Shown: positions 43,806 to 52,828 of the stretch, piece by piece | Layout: each line of letters starts with the position of its first letter | Position numbering within the stretch: the first letter of the stretch is position 1 | Origin: Kitasatospora sp. NBC_01287 | GTDB taxonomy: Bacteria > Actinomycetota > Actinomycetes > Streptomycetales > Streptomycetaceae | Length of the DNA: 64,000 nt | Direction of reading: 5' to 3' | Assembly (NCBI RefSeq): GCF_026340565.1 | Contig: NZ_JAPEPB010000001.1 | Span: forward strand, 1,426,001 to 1,490,000 | Position numbers and translations under genes: made by a program | Notes under the pieces: model-generated | Database searches by the model: none | What the model was told of the DNA's origin: nothing | The model's input: only the letters and a program-made list of their open reading frames with translations

Positions 43806-44645
43806 ATGTCACCGACCTCATCACTGACCACCATCATGATCACCGGCGCCACCGACGGCCTGGGCCGCGCGCTCGCGCTGCGCCTGGCCGCACCGGACCG
43901 GATGCTCATCCTGCACGGACGTTCGGCCGAACGGGCCGCCGAGCTGCGGCAGGCGGTCCGGGCGGCGGGCGGGTCCGCGGAGGTGCGGCTCGCCGACCTC
44001 GGCGACCTGGGCCAGGTGGACCGGCTCGCGGACACCGTGCTGGCCGACTTCGACCGGCTCGACGTGCTGGTCAACAACGCCGGCGTGGGCTTCGGCGCCC
44101 CGGGCTCGGGTCGCGAGGAGTCCGCGGACGGGATCGAACTGCGGTTCGCGGTGAACTACTTGGCGGGCTACCGGCTGATCGACCGACTGCTGCCGCGACT
44201 GGTCGAGGCGCCCGCCGGCTCGGCCCGGATCGTCAACGTGGCCTCGGCGGGCCAGTACCCGATCGACTTCGCCGACCCGCAGCTCACCACGGGGTACGAC
44301 GGCATGGTGGCCTACCGGCGCAGCAAGCTCGCCCAGGTCATCGCCACCTACGACCTGGCCGACCGGCTGGCGGCCGACAACCGGCCGGTCACGGTGAACG
44401 CGCTGCACCCGGCGAGCTTCATGGCCACCACCATGGTCCAGGAGGCCGCGGTGGCCCCCTGGAGCACGGTGGAGCAGGGCGTCGAGGCGACCCTGCGGCT
44501 GGTCACCGGGAGCGCCGGCGCGAACAGCGGCCGCTACTACAACGGCACCCAGGAGGCCCGCGCCGACGCGCAGGCCTACGACCCCGAGGCGCGGGTCCGA
44601 CTGCGCGCGCTCTCGGACGAGTTGATCGCCAAGGCACTCAGCTGA
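43806..44645 (+). CDS. Short-chain dehydrogenase/reductase
   Basis: This 279-residue classical SDR has ITGATDGLGRALAL (cofactor), VLVNNAGVG, IVNVASAGQ (catalytic Ser) and YRRSKLAQ (Tyr-x3-Lys). It is similar in plan to retinol-dehydrogenase-like SDRs. An ATG 17 codons upstream is possible, but the one at 43806 fits the domain start better. It is divergent from the methyltransferase gene. Confidence 0.9.
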   Translation: MSPTSSLTTIMITGATDGLGRALALRLAAPDRMLILHGRSAERAAELRQAVRAAGGSAEVRLADLGDLGQVDRLADTVLADFDRLDVLVNNAGVGFGAPGSGREESADGIELRFAVNYLAGYRLIDRLLPRLVEAPAGSARIVNVASAGQYPIDFADPQLTTGYDGMVAYRRSKLAQVIATYDLADRLAADNRPVTVNALHPASFMATTMVQEAAVAPWSTVEQGVEATLRLVTGSAGANSGRYYNGTQEARADAQAYDPEARVRLRALSDELIAKALS

Positions 44646-44688
44646 GCCTCCCCGACGCCCTCGCCCTCCCCGAGGCCCTCCCCGAAGC

Positions 44689-44712
44689 GCCCTCGCCCTC
44701 GCCCTCGCCCTC
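44689..44712. repeat. GCCCTC hexanucleotide repeat between convergent genes
   Basis: Four perfect GCCCTC units lie between the SDR and aldo/keto reductase stops, within a longer C/T-rich tract. Confidence 0.7.
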
Positions 44713-44714
44713 GC

Positions 44715-45686
44715 CTACCAGGCGTACGCCTCCGGCGCCGGGCGGTGGCCCGGGAAGATCTCGTCCAACCGGTCCAAGGTCTTCTGATCGAGCGTCAACT
44801 CCAACGAGCGAAGGGCCGCGTGCAGCTGCTCCAGGGTGCGCGGCCCGACGATCGGCGCGGTCACGGCCGGGCGGGTGAGCAGCCAGGCGAGCGCGATGTC
44901 GCCCGGCTCGTGCCCGAGTTCGGCGGCGAAGTCCTCGTACGCCTGGATCTGCTCGCGCTTGGCGGCCAGCATCTCGGCCGCCCGCCCGCTCGTTCGCCGC
45001 ACCCCCTCGCTCTCCTTGCGCAGCACCCCGCCGAGGAGGCCGCTGTGCAGCGGCGACCACGGGATGACGCCGAGCCCGTAGTGCTCGGCGGCGGGCAGCA
45101 CCTCCAGCTCGACGGAGCGCTCCAGCAGGTTGTAGAGCGACTGCTCGCTGCTCAGGCCGAGGAAGTTACGGGCCCTGGCGGCCTCCTGGGCGCGGGCGAT
45201 GTGCCAGCCGGCGAAGTTGCTGGACCCGACGTAGAGGATCTTGCCCTGGGCGACCAGCACCTCCATCGCCTGCCAGATCTCCTCCCAGGGCGTGGCCCGG
45301 TCGATGTGGTGCATCTGGTAGAGGTCGATGTAGTCGGTCCGCAGCCGCTTCAGGCTGGCCTCCACGGCCCGGCGGATGTTGAGCGCGGAGAGCTTGCCGT
45401 CGTTGGGCCAGTCCCCCATGTCGGCATAGACCTTGGTGGCGAGCACGGTGCGCTCGCGCCGGTCGCCGCCCTGGGCGAACCAGTTGCCGATGATCTGCTC
45501 GGTCCGACCCTTGCCCGCGCTGAAGCCGTAGATGTTGGCGGTGTCGAAGAAGTTGATGCCCTGCTCGTGAGCGACGTCCATGATCTGGTGGGCGTCGGCC
45601 TCCTCGGTGTGCGGACCGAAGTTCATGGTGCCCAGACAGAGACGCGAGACGCGCAGGCCGGTACGGCCGAGGTGGGTGTACTCCAT
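44715..45686 (-). CDS. Aldo/keto reductase
   Basis: This 323-residue NADPH-dependent oxidoreductase has the AKR fold: GRTGLRVSRLCLGTMNFG, FFDTANIYGFSAGKGRTEQ (catalytic Asp and Tyr), VLATKVY (Lys), YQMHHID (His) and GSSNFAGW. The full catalytic tetrad is present. Substrate unknown. Confidence 0.93.
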   Translation of the reverse strand: MEYTHLGRTGLRVSRLCLGTMNFGPHTEEADAHQIMDVAHEQGINFFDTANIYGFSAGKGRTEQIIGNWFAQGGDRRERTVLATKVYADMGDWPNDGKLSALNIRRAVEASLKRLRTDYIDLYQMHHIDRATPWEEIWQAMEVLVAQGKILYVGSSNFAGWHIARAQEAARARNFLGLSSEQSLYNLLERSVELEVLPAAEHYGLGVIPWSPLHSGLLGGVLRKESEGVRRTSGRAAEMLAAKREQIQAYEDFAAELGHEPGDIALAWLLTRPAVTAPIVGPRTLEQLHAALRSLELTLDQKTLDRLDEIFPGHRPAPEAYAW

Positions 45687-45877
45687 GACGGGTACCCTCC
45701 GCCGCGCCGAGGCCGCTTGTCCAGTCCCTCAGAGGCCGAATCGGCAATGGCCCGGTGACCCTGTGGCGGCAGTGACGGTGGCAGTGTGCGAACTTCACAT
45801 GTGCCTGATTGGTAGTCAGAAAGTGTCTGAACGGGTCGCATCAAATGTGTTAGCCGATGCCGTGACCAACTGCTTAG

Positions 45878-46216
45878 ATGTCGGACCGTTGGCTGATCCT
45901 GACGGGGAGGCGCAAGTTGTCCGTTGCTGAGTCCCACACCTGCCGGGCGCCCAGCAGTTCGCAGGGCCGCTGTCCGTGCGGGGTCCCGCTGCCCGAGGCG
46001 GGGATCAGGGCACTGACGTCGCGCGAGCACGAGGTGTTCGAGCTGCTGGGGAGCGGTCTGTCCAACCAGGAGATCGCCGGCTGCCTGGTGATCAGCGGCT
46101 CCACCGTGAAGGCCCACCTGGGACGGATCCTGGTGAAGCTCGGGGTCGACTCCCGCACCAGGGCCGCTCTGCTGGCGCAGCGGCTGCTGTTGCAGATGTG
46201 TCCGAATGGCCAATAG
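45878..46216 (+). CDS. Small LuxR-type HTH protein without receiver domain
   Basis: In this 112-residue protein the last ~65 residues form a LuxR/GerE HTH (IRALTSREHEVFELLGSGL, then NQEIAGCLVISGSTVKAHL). The N-terminus is short, with two Cys, and lacks any sensor domain. The start is uncertain. It may control the small secreted protein genes downstream or act elsewhere. Confidence 0.8.
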   Translation: MSDRWLILTGRRKLSVAESHTCRAPSSSQGRCPCGVPLPEAGIRALTSREHEVFELLGSGLSNQEIAGCLVISGSTVKAHLGRILVKLGVDSRTRAALLAQRLLLQMCPNGQ

Positions 46217-46289
46217 TGCCCGAACGCTGGAACTGGTGGTATGTCAACGACCCAACCGGGTCGGGACTCTTCGACAAATGGGATCCACC

Positions 46290-46616
46290 ATGATCAAGTC
46301 GCGTTCTCTGCGCGCGGTGGCGGTTGCCACGGCCGCCGCGTCAGTGCTGGTGCTCGGTGCGGGTGTCGCCAGCGCCGGTACGTTCAGCAACGACTACTCC
46401 ACCGCCGCCAACATCCGCAGCGGCCCGACCACTTCGTACGGTGTCCTCGGCGTCGGCTACCCGGGTCAGGGCAACACCGACTACTGCTTCACCAACCAGG
46501 GCACCGGGGTGAACGGCGACTACGCCTGGGACAAGAACCGGGACAGCGCCACCGGCGTCACGGGCTGGACCTCCGAGGAGTACCTCACCAGCCACGCCCA
46601 GGAGACCAACTGCTGA
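46290..46616 (+). CDS. Small secreted SH3-like protein
   Basis: This 108-residue protein has a clear Sec signal (RAVAVATAAASVLVLGAGVASA). The mature part holds an SH3b-like fold with STAANIRSGPTTSYGVLGVGYPG and two cysteines (DYCFTN and the terminal ETNC) that could form a disulfide. Related small proteins in Streptomyces are thought to bind the cell wall. No catalytic domain is present. Confidence 0.85.
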   Translation: MIKSRSLRAVAVATAAASVLVLGAGVASAGTFSNDYSTAANIRSGPTTSYGVLGVGYPGQGNTDYCFTNQGTGVNGDYAWDKNRDSATGVTGWTSEEYLTSHAQETNC

Positions 46617-46730
46617 TCCTGGCCCCGCGCCGGGTGTTCGGGGTGGTCACCCGGTCCGTACCGGATCGGACCGGGCGGCCACCCCGAACGCCCACCACGA
46701 CCAGCCCCGTCTACCGGAGGAGCCACGGCG

Positions 46731-47720
46731 ATGCGCCGCCGCACCACCACGGCCGTCCCGCCCGCTGCCGCCCCGGGCCCGGCTGTCGGCCCGCTGCTCG
46801 CGGTCGGCAGCTGCCTGCTGCTCCTCGCCGGGTGTGCCGCCGCCGGCCGGGCGGGTGCGCCGAACGCGGCGCCGTCCGTGGTGTCCCCGACGCCCACGCC
46901 GACCTCGGCCGCCCAGACCGGTGAACTCCCGCTGCTCGCCTTCGCCGCGAGCCCGCAGGAGTCGGTGACCCTCAGCCGGGCGACCGCGCTGCTGACGGCG
47001 GACTGCATGCACCGGCTGGGCTTCGCCGCCTTCACCATGACGCCTGCCGCGTCCACGGCCCCGACGGACGCCCCGACGGTGTTCGGCTACCTGGACGACG
47101 CGCTGGCGGCGCGCGACGGCTTCCACAGCCCCGACAGCCTCCAGCCGAAGCCCACCGGCGGACCACGCCTGGACCCGGCGGAGTTCACCGCCGAGACCGG
47201 TCTGGCGCCGACCGGCCTCCAGCAGCAGCCGTCGGTCGGCAGCCCGCCGCAGACCTCGGCCTCGCCGGCACAGCCACCGGCGGGCGGCGGGATTCCGGCC
47301 GGCGGCTGCGACGGCGAGGCCGCCCGCGCGCTCGCCACCGGCGCGTCCGCGGCCGGCAGTACCGCGTACGACGAGGTGACCGACCAGTCCCTGCAGCGCA
47401 CGGTGGCCGACGACCGGGTGCTGGCCGCGACGGCCGGCTGGCGTTCGTGCATGCGTCAGAAGGGCTTCGACTACAGCGATCCGCAGAGCCTGGCCGCCGA
47501 GTCCTGGGGTGCCACGGTCACCCCGCCCGAGATCGACATCGCCCGGGCGGACGTCGCCTGCACCCGGCAGACCAACCTGTCCGGCATCGCGTTCGCCGTG
47601 CGGAGCGCGATCCAGCGGCAGCTGATCGACCAGCGGCGTCCGGAGCTCCAGGCGGAACGCGCGGCCGTCGACGCCAGGTTGCGGAACGCGGCGCGGGTGC
47701 TCGCGGAGCACGGCCAGTGA
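46731..47720 (+). CDS. Putative lipoprotein
   Basis: This 329-residue protein has a signal peptide ending in a lipobox LLAGC (Cys35), then a Pro/Thr-rich linker and a domain with three further conserved-looking cysteines (TADCMHRLGF, WRSCMRQKGF, DVACTRQTNL). The paired C-M-R/H-x-x-G-F blocks are seen in uncharacterised actinobacterial lipoproteins. It overlaps the next lipoprotein gene (GTGA). Confidence 0.8.
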   Translation: MRRRTTTAVPPAAAPGPAVGPLLAVGSCLLLLAGCAAAGRAGAPNAAPSVVSPTPTPTSAAQTGELPLLAFAASPQESVTLSRATALLTADCMHRLGFAAFTMTPAASTAPTDAPTVFGYLDDALAARDGFHSPDSLQPKPTGGPRLDPAEFTAETGLAPTGLQQQPSVGSPPQTSASPAQPPAGGGIPAGGCDGEAARALATGASAAGSTAYDEVTDQSLQRTVADDRVLAATAGWRSCMRQKGFDYSDPQSLAAESWGATVTPPEIDIARADVACTRQTNLSGIAFAVRSAIQRQLIDQRRPELQAERAAVDARLRNAARVLAEHGQ

Positions 47721-48265
47721 CGGGCCGTCGCCGGTGCGCCCGGCCGGCCGTCGCCGTGGTCCTGGCCGTCGCGGCCGCCGTCACCGGCTGCGCCGCGCCC
47801 GGCAGGCCTGCCGCGCCCTACGGTGTGGGGCCCGCCGGCGAGGCGCTGTCCGCGCCGGCCGGGGACGTGCAGCAGGCCTATCTCGCCTACTGGGACGACT
47901 GGCTGGCCGCGAACCGCCCCGGCGGCATCCCACCCGAGCAGTTGGCCCGGCACGCCGGGGACCCCAATCTGTCGATCCTGCGGGCCGCGCTGGCGGACTC
48001 CGCGAAGGAGGGCCACACCCACACCGGGACGGTCGGGCACCGCATCGAGGGCATGGTCGCGGACGGCGATCTGCGGCGGATCTACGACTGCGTCGACCTG
48101 AACCGCTGGCTGATCACCGATGCCGCCACGGGCCGCCCGGTCGACCAGGCCGGCGCCAGGCCGCCGCAGCTCTCGGTCATGACACTCCGCCGCATCGACG
48201 GCGACTGGAAGGTCACCGACATCCAGAAGCCCCAGGACTGCGCCCGGTCCGCCCCGCAGGGGTAG
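47717..48265 (+). CDS. Putative lipoprotein
   Basis: This 182-residue protein has a lipobox AVTGC (Cys25) after a hydrophobic signal. The mature part (VQQAYLAYWDDWLAANR through MTLRRIDGDWKVTDIQ) has the alpha+beta shape and terminal beta-strands of NTF2-like secreted proteins. It is coupled to the preceding lipoprotein gene, so the two probably act together. Function unknown. Confidence 0.8.
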   Translation: MTGRRRCARPAVAVVLAVAAAVTGCAAPGRPAAPYGVGPAGEALSAPAGDVQQAYLAYWDDWLAANRPGGIPPEQLARHAGDPNLSILRAALADSAKEGHTHTGTVGHRIEGMVADGDLRRIYDCVDLNRWLITDAATGRPVDQAGARPPQLSVMTLRRIDGDWKVTDIQKPQDCARSAPQG

Positions 48266-48419
48266 CGTGCGCGGGGTGTCCTGTCTCAGCTGATCTGGTC
48301 CGAGGATGGGGCTCTGACCTGGGGCGACCAGATCGATTGAGGTTCTTCCCGCTGGTCGAAGTACTCGTACAGAAGCCGGTAGAGAGTAGTGACCCGTCAC
48401 TGACGCTGCCATAGCAACG

Positions 48420-49154
48420 TCAGTAGGGATCGCCTACCTGGTCGGCAACGGCGAAGTCTGTCCCGCAGTCCGTGCAGCGCGCGCTTCCGAAGAGGTAGGT
48501 CACCGCGGTGGCGACCTCTTTCTGACCGTCGGTGAGAGCGAGCGCGTGGAGGCGTTGGCCGATGCCGTCCAGGTCGCCAGGGCCTGCGGGTCGCAAGGGC
48601 GCCTTCTCGACGTTGTCATCCAGGGCGTAGTCGCCGCTCGTGGAGAAGTGACCGTAGTCACCGATGGCGATGAACAGGCCGGTCTCGCAGTTGGGACAGG
48701 AGACCCCGTACTCGCCGTTCACGAGTCCCCATGCCAGGTCCTCACCCCAGACCGGGACACCTTCGAATGCCAGGAGGGCTTCGAGCAGGTAGATGTACTC
48801 GGTGCGGTCGGGAGACGTCCGAAGGTGCTCGTTCGCCATTCGCAGCAGGGCCGCGATGTCCTGCGCATACTTCACACGGACATCGCCGGCCCCGTGCGGC
48901 TGGTCCGCCCCCGCCACGATCGCGGCCGCCAGGTGCAGTGCGCTCAGCCGCTCCTTCGGGTCGGCAACAGCGGCGATTGTCGTCAGTCGGGGAATCGCCG
49001 CGAAGCTGGCCGAGTAGACGCTGCCCTGATGGCAGAGGGCCGACCAGAGGTCGTTCCAGCGCTCGGCACTCGGATCTGCTTCGATCTGGTCCAGCAGGGC
49101 AGGTATGTCTTCCGCGGAGCCATAGGCGTGGCTGAGTCGCGACCCATCCGTCAT
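48420..49154 (-). CDS. Hypothetical protein with C-terminal zinc-ribbon-like cysteines
   Basis: This 244-residue protein has a helical N-terminal part (ALLDQIEADPSAERWNDLWSAL, LTTIAAVADPKERLSALHLA) that looks like HEAT-type repeats, plus two CxxC pairs (SCPNCETGLF and RCTDCGTDF) that may bind one zinc. The family appears in Streptomyces without known function. The ATG at 49154 is preferred over an open extension to 49265. Confidence 0.75.
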   Translation of the reverse strand: MTDGSRLSHAYGSAEDIPALLDQIEADPSAERWNDLWSALCHQGSVYSASFAAIPRLTTIAAVADPKERLSALHLAAAIVAGADQPHGAGDVRVKYAQDIAALLRMANEHLRTSPDRTEYIYLLEALLAFEGVPVWGEDLAWGLVNGEYGVSCPNCETGLFIAIGDYGHFSTSGDYALDDNVEKAPLRPAGPGDLDGIGQRLHALALTDGQKEVATAVTYLFGSARCTDCGTDFAVADQVGDPY

Positions 49155-49442
49155 GCGGGAATCCAAACAGGCCGATGTGACAGCCGGCCGTTCCCGCCCC
49201 TGCCCTTGGCGGTGACATGCGTGTCGGGGCGATGAGCGCCGGGCCCGTGAGGCACAGGTGGTCATCCCTGGATCCTGACCTCACGCCGCCGCTCCTGGCG
49301 AGTCGCCGGCAACTCCACGGTCCACCGCGACGACTGGCAGCCGTACCAATGACCACCGCCACCGCAGTCAAACTTCGGTGAGGCTCGTCAACGCTTCGGT
49401 GAGACGGGACAGCGGCCCGCACCCCACCGCGAGGCTGACGCC
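49155..49442. other. Intergenic, no gene seen
   Basis: About 290 bases between the hypothetical gene start and the ABC permease stop. No gene, repeat or strong hairpin was recognised. Confidence 0.5.
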
Positions 49443-50294
49443 TCAGCGCCCGTGCCGGTGGTAGCCGCGCACCGCGAGCGGGCCGCAGAGGGCCAACAGC
49501 AGCGCCGCCCAGAGCAGGCTCGCCGTCACCGGGTGGTGCAGCGGCCAACCGGCCGCGCTGCCGGCCGGGTTGCCGAACAGCTGCCGGGCCGCCGCGACCA
49601 CCGAGCTGATCGGGTTCCACTCCGCGACCACCCGCAGCCAGCCGGGCATCCCACCGGTGGGCACGAAGCTGTTGGTCACCATGGCGACCGGGAAGGTCAG
49701 CACGGCCAGTTGTCCGGCCACCTCCTCACGGCCGGCGGCCAGGCCCAGACAGGTGCCGAGCCAGGTCATCACGAAGCGGAAGAGCAGCAGCAGGCCGAAA
49801 CCCGCCAACGCGAGGCCCGGGCCGCGGTGCGCGCGCCAGCCCGAGAGCAGCCCGACCGCCGCGAGCAGCACGAGCACCACCGTGCTGACCAGCAGGTCGG
49901 CCAACGCGGTGCCGAGCAGCACGCCGAACCGGGAGACCGGCATCGAACGGATCCGGTCGGCCGCCCCGCGGGCCACGTCACGGGCGGCGCCGACCATGGT
50001 CGGGGTGATCCCGTTGACGCTGACCATGGCGAACAGGCCCGGCAGCAGGAACTCGCGGTAGTCGCCGCCGGGGACCCGCATCGCGCTGCCGAAGACGTAG
50101 CCGAAGAGCACCACCATCACCACCGGCACCGCGAGCGAGGCGGCGACCAGGCCGGGCGAGTGGCGGTAGTGCAGCAGGACCCGGCGCATCGAGGTGAGCG
50201 CGTCGGTGAGCAGGGCCGCGAGTCCGGCGGGGGCCGGCCGGTGCGGCGCGCCGAGCGCCGAGCGCTGGGCGGAGCCGGGGGTCGCGACGGACAT
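49443..50294 (-). CDS. ABC-2 type permease (DrrB-like)
   Basis: This 283-residue membrane protein has six helices, with YRHSPGLVAASLAVPVVMVVLFGYVFG near the N-terminus and LLPGLFAMVSVNGITPTM, and ends with a final helix and RGYHRHGR. It matches the DrrB subgroup of drug exporters. Its ATG overlaps the ATPase stop (TGATG). Confidence 0.9.
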   Translation of the reverse strand: MSVATPGSAQRSALGAPHRPAPAGLAALLTDALTSMRRVLLHYRHSPGLVAASLAVPVVMVVLFGYVFGSAMRVPGGDYREFLLPGLFAMVSVNGITPTMVGAARDVARGAADRIRSMPVSRFGVLLGTALADLLVSTVVLVLLAAVGLLSGWRAHRGPGLALAGFGLLLLFRFVMTWLGTCLGLAAGREEVAGQLAVLTFPVAMVTNSFVPTGGMPGWLRVVAEWNPISSVVAAARQLFGNPAGSAAGWPLHHPVTASLLWAALLLALCGPLAVRGYHRHGR

Positions 50295-51334
50295 CAGGCC
50301 GCCACCTCCGCCTGCGCGGCGCCGCCGGCAGCGGAACCGGCGACACCGGCGCCAGCACCAGCACCAGCACCAGCACCAGCACCAGCGGCCGCAACGCCAC
50401 CGGTCAGCGCCAGGAAGACGTCGTCCAGGGTGGGCGTCCGCAGCGCCACGTCCCGCGCGGCGACCCCGGCCTCGTCCAACTCCCGGACCAGCCACGGCAG
50501 CGAGACCTCGCGACCGGGCCGGGCGACCACCGAGACCAGCAGCCGATCGAGGTCGGTCAGCGGCTCACCACCGGTGAGCGCGGCCACCGTCCGGGCAGCG
50601 GCGGGCAGTTCGGCCGCGCTGCCGACAGCGACCTCCACCCGGGCGCCGATCGAGGCCTTGAGCCGCTCCGGTGGACCCTCGGCGATCGCCCGCCCCTGAC
50701 CGATCACCAGCACCTGGTCCGCCAACCGGTCGGCCTCCTCCAGGTACTGGGTGGTGAGCAGCACGGTGGTACCGGTGCCGGTCAACTCCCGTACCGCGTC
50801 CCAGATCTCGTTCCGGCCGCGCGGGTCGAGGCCGGTGGTGGGCTCGTCCAGGAAGAGCACGGGCGGGGAGACGACCAGGCAGGCGATCAGATCCAGCCGC
50901 CGGCGCTGACCGCCCGAGTAGCCGCGCACCAACCGGTCGGCCGCCTCCGCGAGCCCGAACCGCTCCAGCAGCTCGGCGCTGCGCCGCCGGGCCTCACGCC
51001 CGCCCAGGTGGTGGAAGCGCCCGACCAGCTCCAGGTTCTCCCGGCCGGTGATCCCCTCGTCGACCGCGGCGTGCTGCCCGGCCAGGCCGATGCTGCGCCG
51101 CACCTGCTCGGCCTCGGCGACCACGTCGTACCCGGCCACCGTCGCGCTGCCCCGGTCCGGGGCGGCCAGCGTGGCGAGGATCCGCACGGCGGTGGTCTTG
51201 CCGGCACCGTTGGGACCGAGCAGGCCGTAGACCGTACCGGCCGGGACGGCCAGGTCGAGCCCGTCCAGTGCCTGGGTCCTGCCGTACCGCTTGGCCAGCC
51301 CCTCGGCCCGTACCGCGAGTTGTGCTCGGGACAT
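50294..51334 (-). CDS. ABC transporter ATPase (DrrA-like)
   Basis: This 346-residue ATPase has Walker A GPNGAGKTT, signature YSGGQRRRLDLI, Walker B VLFLDEPTTGLD and the drug-exporter tail TPTLDDVFLALTGG. After the tail comes a simple (Ala-Gly)n run coded by a hexanucleotide repeat. The subfamily exports anthracycline-like drugs. The likely repressor is the divergent TetR. Confidence 0.92.
   Translation of the reverse strand: MSRAQLAVRAEGLAKRYGRTQALDGLDLAVPAGTVYGLLGPNGAGKTTAVRILATLAAPDRGSATVAGYDVVAEAEQVRRSIGLAGQHAAVDEGITGRENLELVGRFHHLGGREARRRSAELLERFGLAEAADRLVRGYSGGQRRRLDLIACLVVSPPVLFLDEPTTGLDPRGRNEIWDAVRELTGTGTTVLLTTQYLEEADRLADQVLVIGQGRAIAEGPPERLKASIGARVEVAVGSAAELPAAARTVAALTGGEPLTDLDRLLVSVVARPGREVSLPWLVRELDEAGVAARDVALRTPTLDDVFLALTGGVAAAGAGAGAGAGAGAGVAGSAAGGAAQAEVAA
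50351..50386. repeat. Hexanucleotide repeat coding an Ala-Gly run in the ATPase C-terminus
   Basis: One GCCAGC and five ACCAGC units follow in a row on the + strand. On the coding strand they give alternating Ala and Gly. Unit gain or loss keeps the frame, so the tail length may vary between strains. Confidence 0.8.
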
Positions 51335-51375
51335 GACGGTTCCCTCCAGGTTCTAAGTACGCTGTACGTAGAAGC

Positions 51376-51407
51376 ATGCTGCGCAGCATCGTACTACGTA
51401 CGTCGTA
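51376..51407. promoter_or_regulatory. Palindromic operator candidates for the divergent TetR
   Basis: ATGCTGCGCAGCAT at 51376-51389 is a perfect 14-bp palindrome. TACTACGTACGTCGTA at 51392-51407 is a 14/16 palindrome. A related GTACGCTGTAC lies at 51357-51367. They sit between the ABC exporter and TetR starts, where TetR operators are normally found. Confidence 0.6.
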
Positions 51408-51476
51408 CGGAGTTGAAGAGCGCCCGCCGCCCGGCTCGGCCGCTCCTAAGATGGGGAACCGAGAGGTGATCAGTCC

Positions 51477-52277
51477 GTGCCGTCCAACAAGTCAACCCCC
51501 GACCCCGGGTCAGGCCCCGCGCCCGGTCAACCGTCAAGCCCCGCGCCCGGCCGAGCATCCGGCCCCGCGCCCGGAGCGGGATCGGGCGCCGACGTACCGG
51601 AGCTGATCTGGCTGCGCCCCGAGCGCGCCGGGCGCGGCCCGCGTCCCGCGCACAGCCGCGCCTCGATCGCGCGGGCCGCGCTGGCGCTCGCCGATGCCGA
51701 GGGCCTGGAAGCGGTGACGATGCGCCGGATCGCCGGCGAGCTCGGCGCCGGGACGATGTCGCTCTACAACTACGTGCCGAAGAAGGAGCAGCTGCTCGAC
51801 CTCATGCTCGACGCGGTCTGCGCCGAGTACCAGCTACCCGCGGCGCCCTCCGGGGACTGGCGCGCCGACCTGCGGCTGCTGGCCGGCCAGCAGCTGGAGA
51901 TCCTGCGGCGCCATCCGTGGGCCGTGACGATCATGCGCACCCGGGCCTCCTTCGGGCCGAACAGTCTGCGCTACACCGAGTTCTTCCTCGGCGCGCTGGC
52001 CGGTGCCGAGCTGAGCGGCGGCCGGAAGATGGAGGCGCTGGCGATGCTGAACGGCTACCTCTGCCAGTTCGTCGAGTGGGAGCGGGCCACCCTCATCGCG
52101 GTGCGGGATCCGCAGCAGTGGCAGCGCGACCTGGTGAGCTATCTCACAGGTGTCGCGAGCAGCGGTGACTATCCGAACATCGCCGCCGCGCTGTCCTCCG
52201 GCAACGCGCCGATGGACCCGCAGGCCTCGTTCGAACGCTTCCTGGAGAAGCTGCTGACCGTCCTGGTGGAGCCGTAG
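51477..52277 (+). CDS. TetR/AcrR family regulator
   Basis: This 266-residue regulator has a Pro/Gly/Ser-rich N-terminal ~45 residues, then the HTH (IARAALALADAEGLEAVTMR, ending GTMSLYNYVPKKEQL), and a TetR_C ligand domain. The GTG start is the best supported by spacing. It is divergent from the DrrAB-like exporter and probably represses it. Confidence 0.9.
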   Translation: MPSNKSTPDPGSGPAPGQPSSPAPGRASGPAPGAGSGADVPELIWLRPERAGRGPRPAHSRASIARAALALADAEGLEAVTMRRIAGELGAGTMSLYNYVPKKEQLLDLMLDAVCAEYQLPAAPSGDWRADLRLLAGQQLEILRRHPWAVTIMRTRASFGPNSLRYTEFFLGALAGAELSGGRKMEALAMLNGYLCQFVEWERATLIAVRDPQQWQRDLVSYLTGVASSGDYPNIAAALSSGNAPMDPQASFERFLEKLLTVLVEP

Positions 52278-52315
52278 TCGCAGCCGTAGCCGTAGCCGTA
52301 GCCGTCGCCGTAGCC
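52271..52315. repeat. GCCGTA simple repeat after the TetR gene
   Basis: Imperfect GCCGTA/GCCGTC units begin at the TetR stop and pass into a CCACCACCG-rich tract. Low-complexity, with no clear function. Confidence 0.6.
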
Positions 52316-52437
52316 CGCCACCACCACCGCCACCACCGCCACAACGGCCGCGCCCACGGCCCGGGAAAGGCGAGGCCCCGGACGCGGGGCGGTGGCCTGG
52401 TGCGGCCACCGCTCGGCGCCCGGGGCGTCGGGAGCGA

Positions 52438-52674
52438 TCAGATCTGCCGGTCGGGGTCGGAGAAGGTCAGTGCGGTGCCGAGGCCGGCGTCGCGGCGGGC
52501 GGCCCGGGGCTCCGGGACGTCCTCACCGGGCGGCTGACGGAAGTCGGCGCCCTGCTCCACCGAGGGCCGCGGCCACCCACCCGGTTGGGCGGGGACGACG
52601 GCGTCGGCGGCGAGCTCGGCGAAGGCCGGCTCGGCAAAGGCGGGCAGCCCGAGGCTGCGACGGTCAGGGGTCAT
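52438..52674 (-). CDS. Small hypothetical protein
   Basis: This 78-residue protein (MTPDRRSLGLPAFAEPAFAE through TALTFSDPDRQI) is polar, Pro/Ala-rich and without a recognisable domain. CTGGGG lies just before the ATG, and codon use is gene-like. It could be a real conserved small protein or chance. Confidence 0.45.
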   Translation of the reverse strand: MTPDRRSLGLPAFAEPAFAELAADAVVPAQPGGWPRPSVEQGADFRQPPGEDVPEPRAARRDAGLGTALTFSDPDRQI

Positions 52675-52828
52675 GATCCCCAGTGTCACAGGTCGGACGG
52701 ACTCACGGGTACCCGATTTCGCGCGGGTCGCCCCCTGAGCGGCACCTCACACCCCCGACGGGCCCCTGACCGTCACGCCGACCGTCACGCCGATCGGCGC
52801 CCCGCCGCCCGCCCGGCCGGCTCACCGA

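Noticed and set aside
48340-48425. Short inverted repeat CTGACG/CGTCAG near the hypothetical gene stop
   Set aside because: Only six base pairs with a 12-base loop; too weak to call a terminator.
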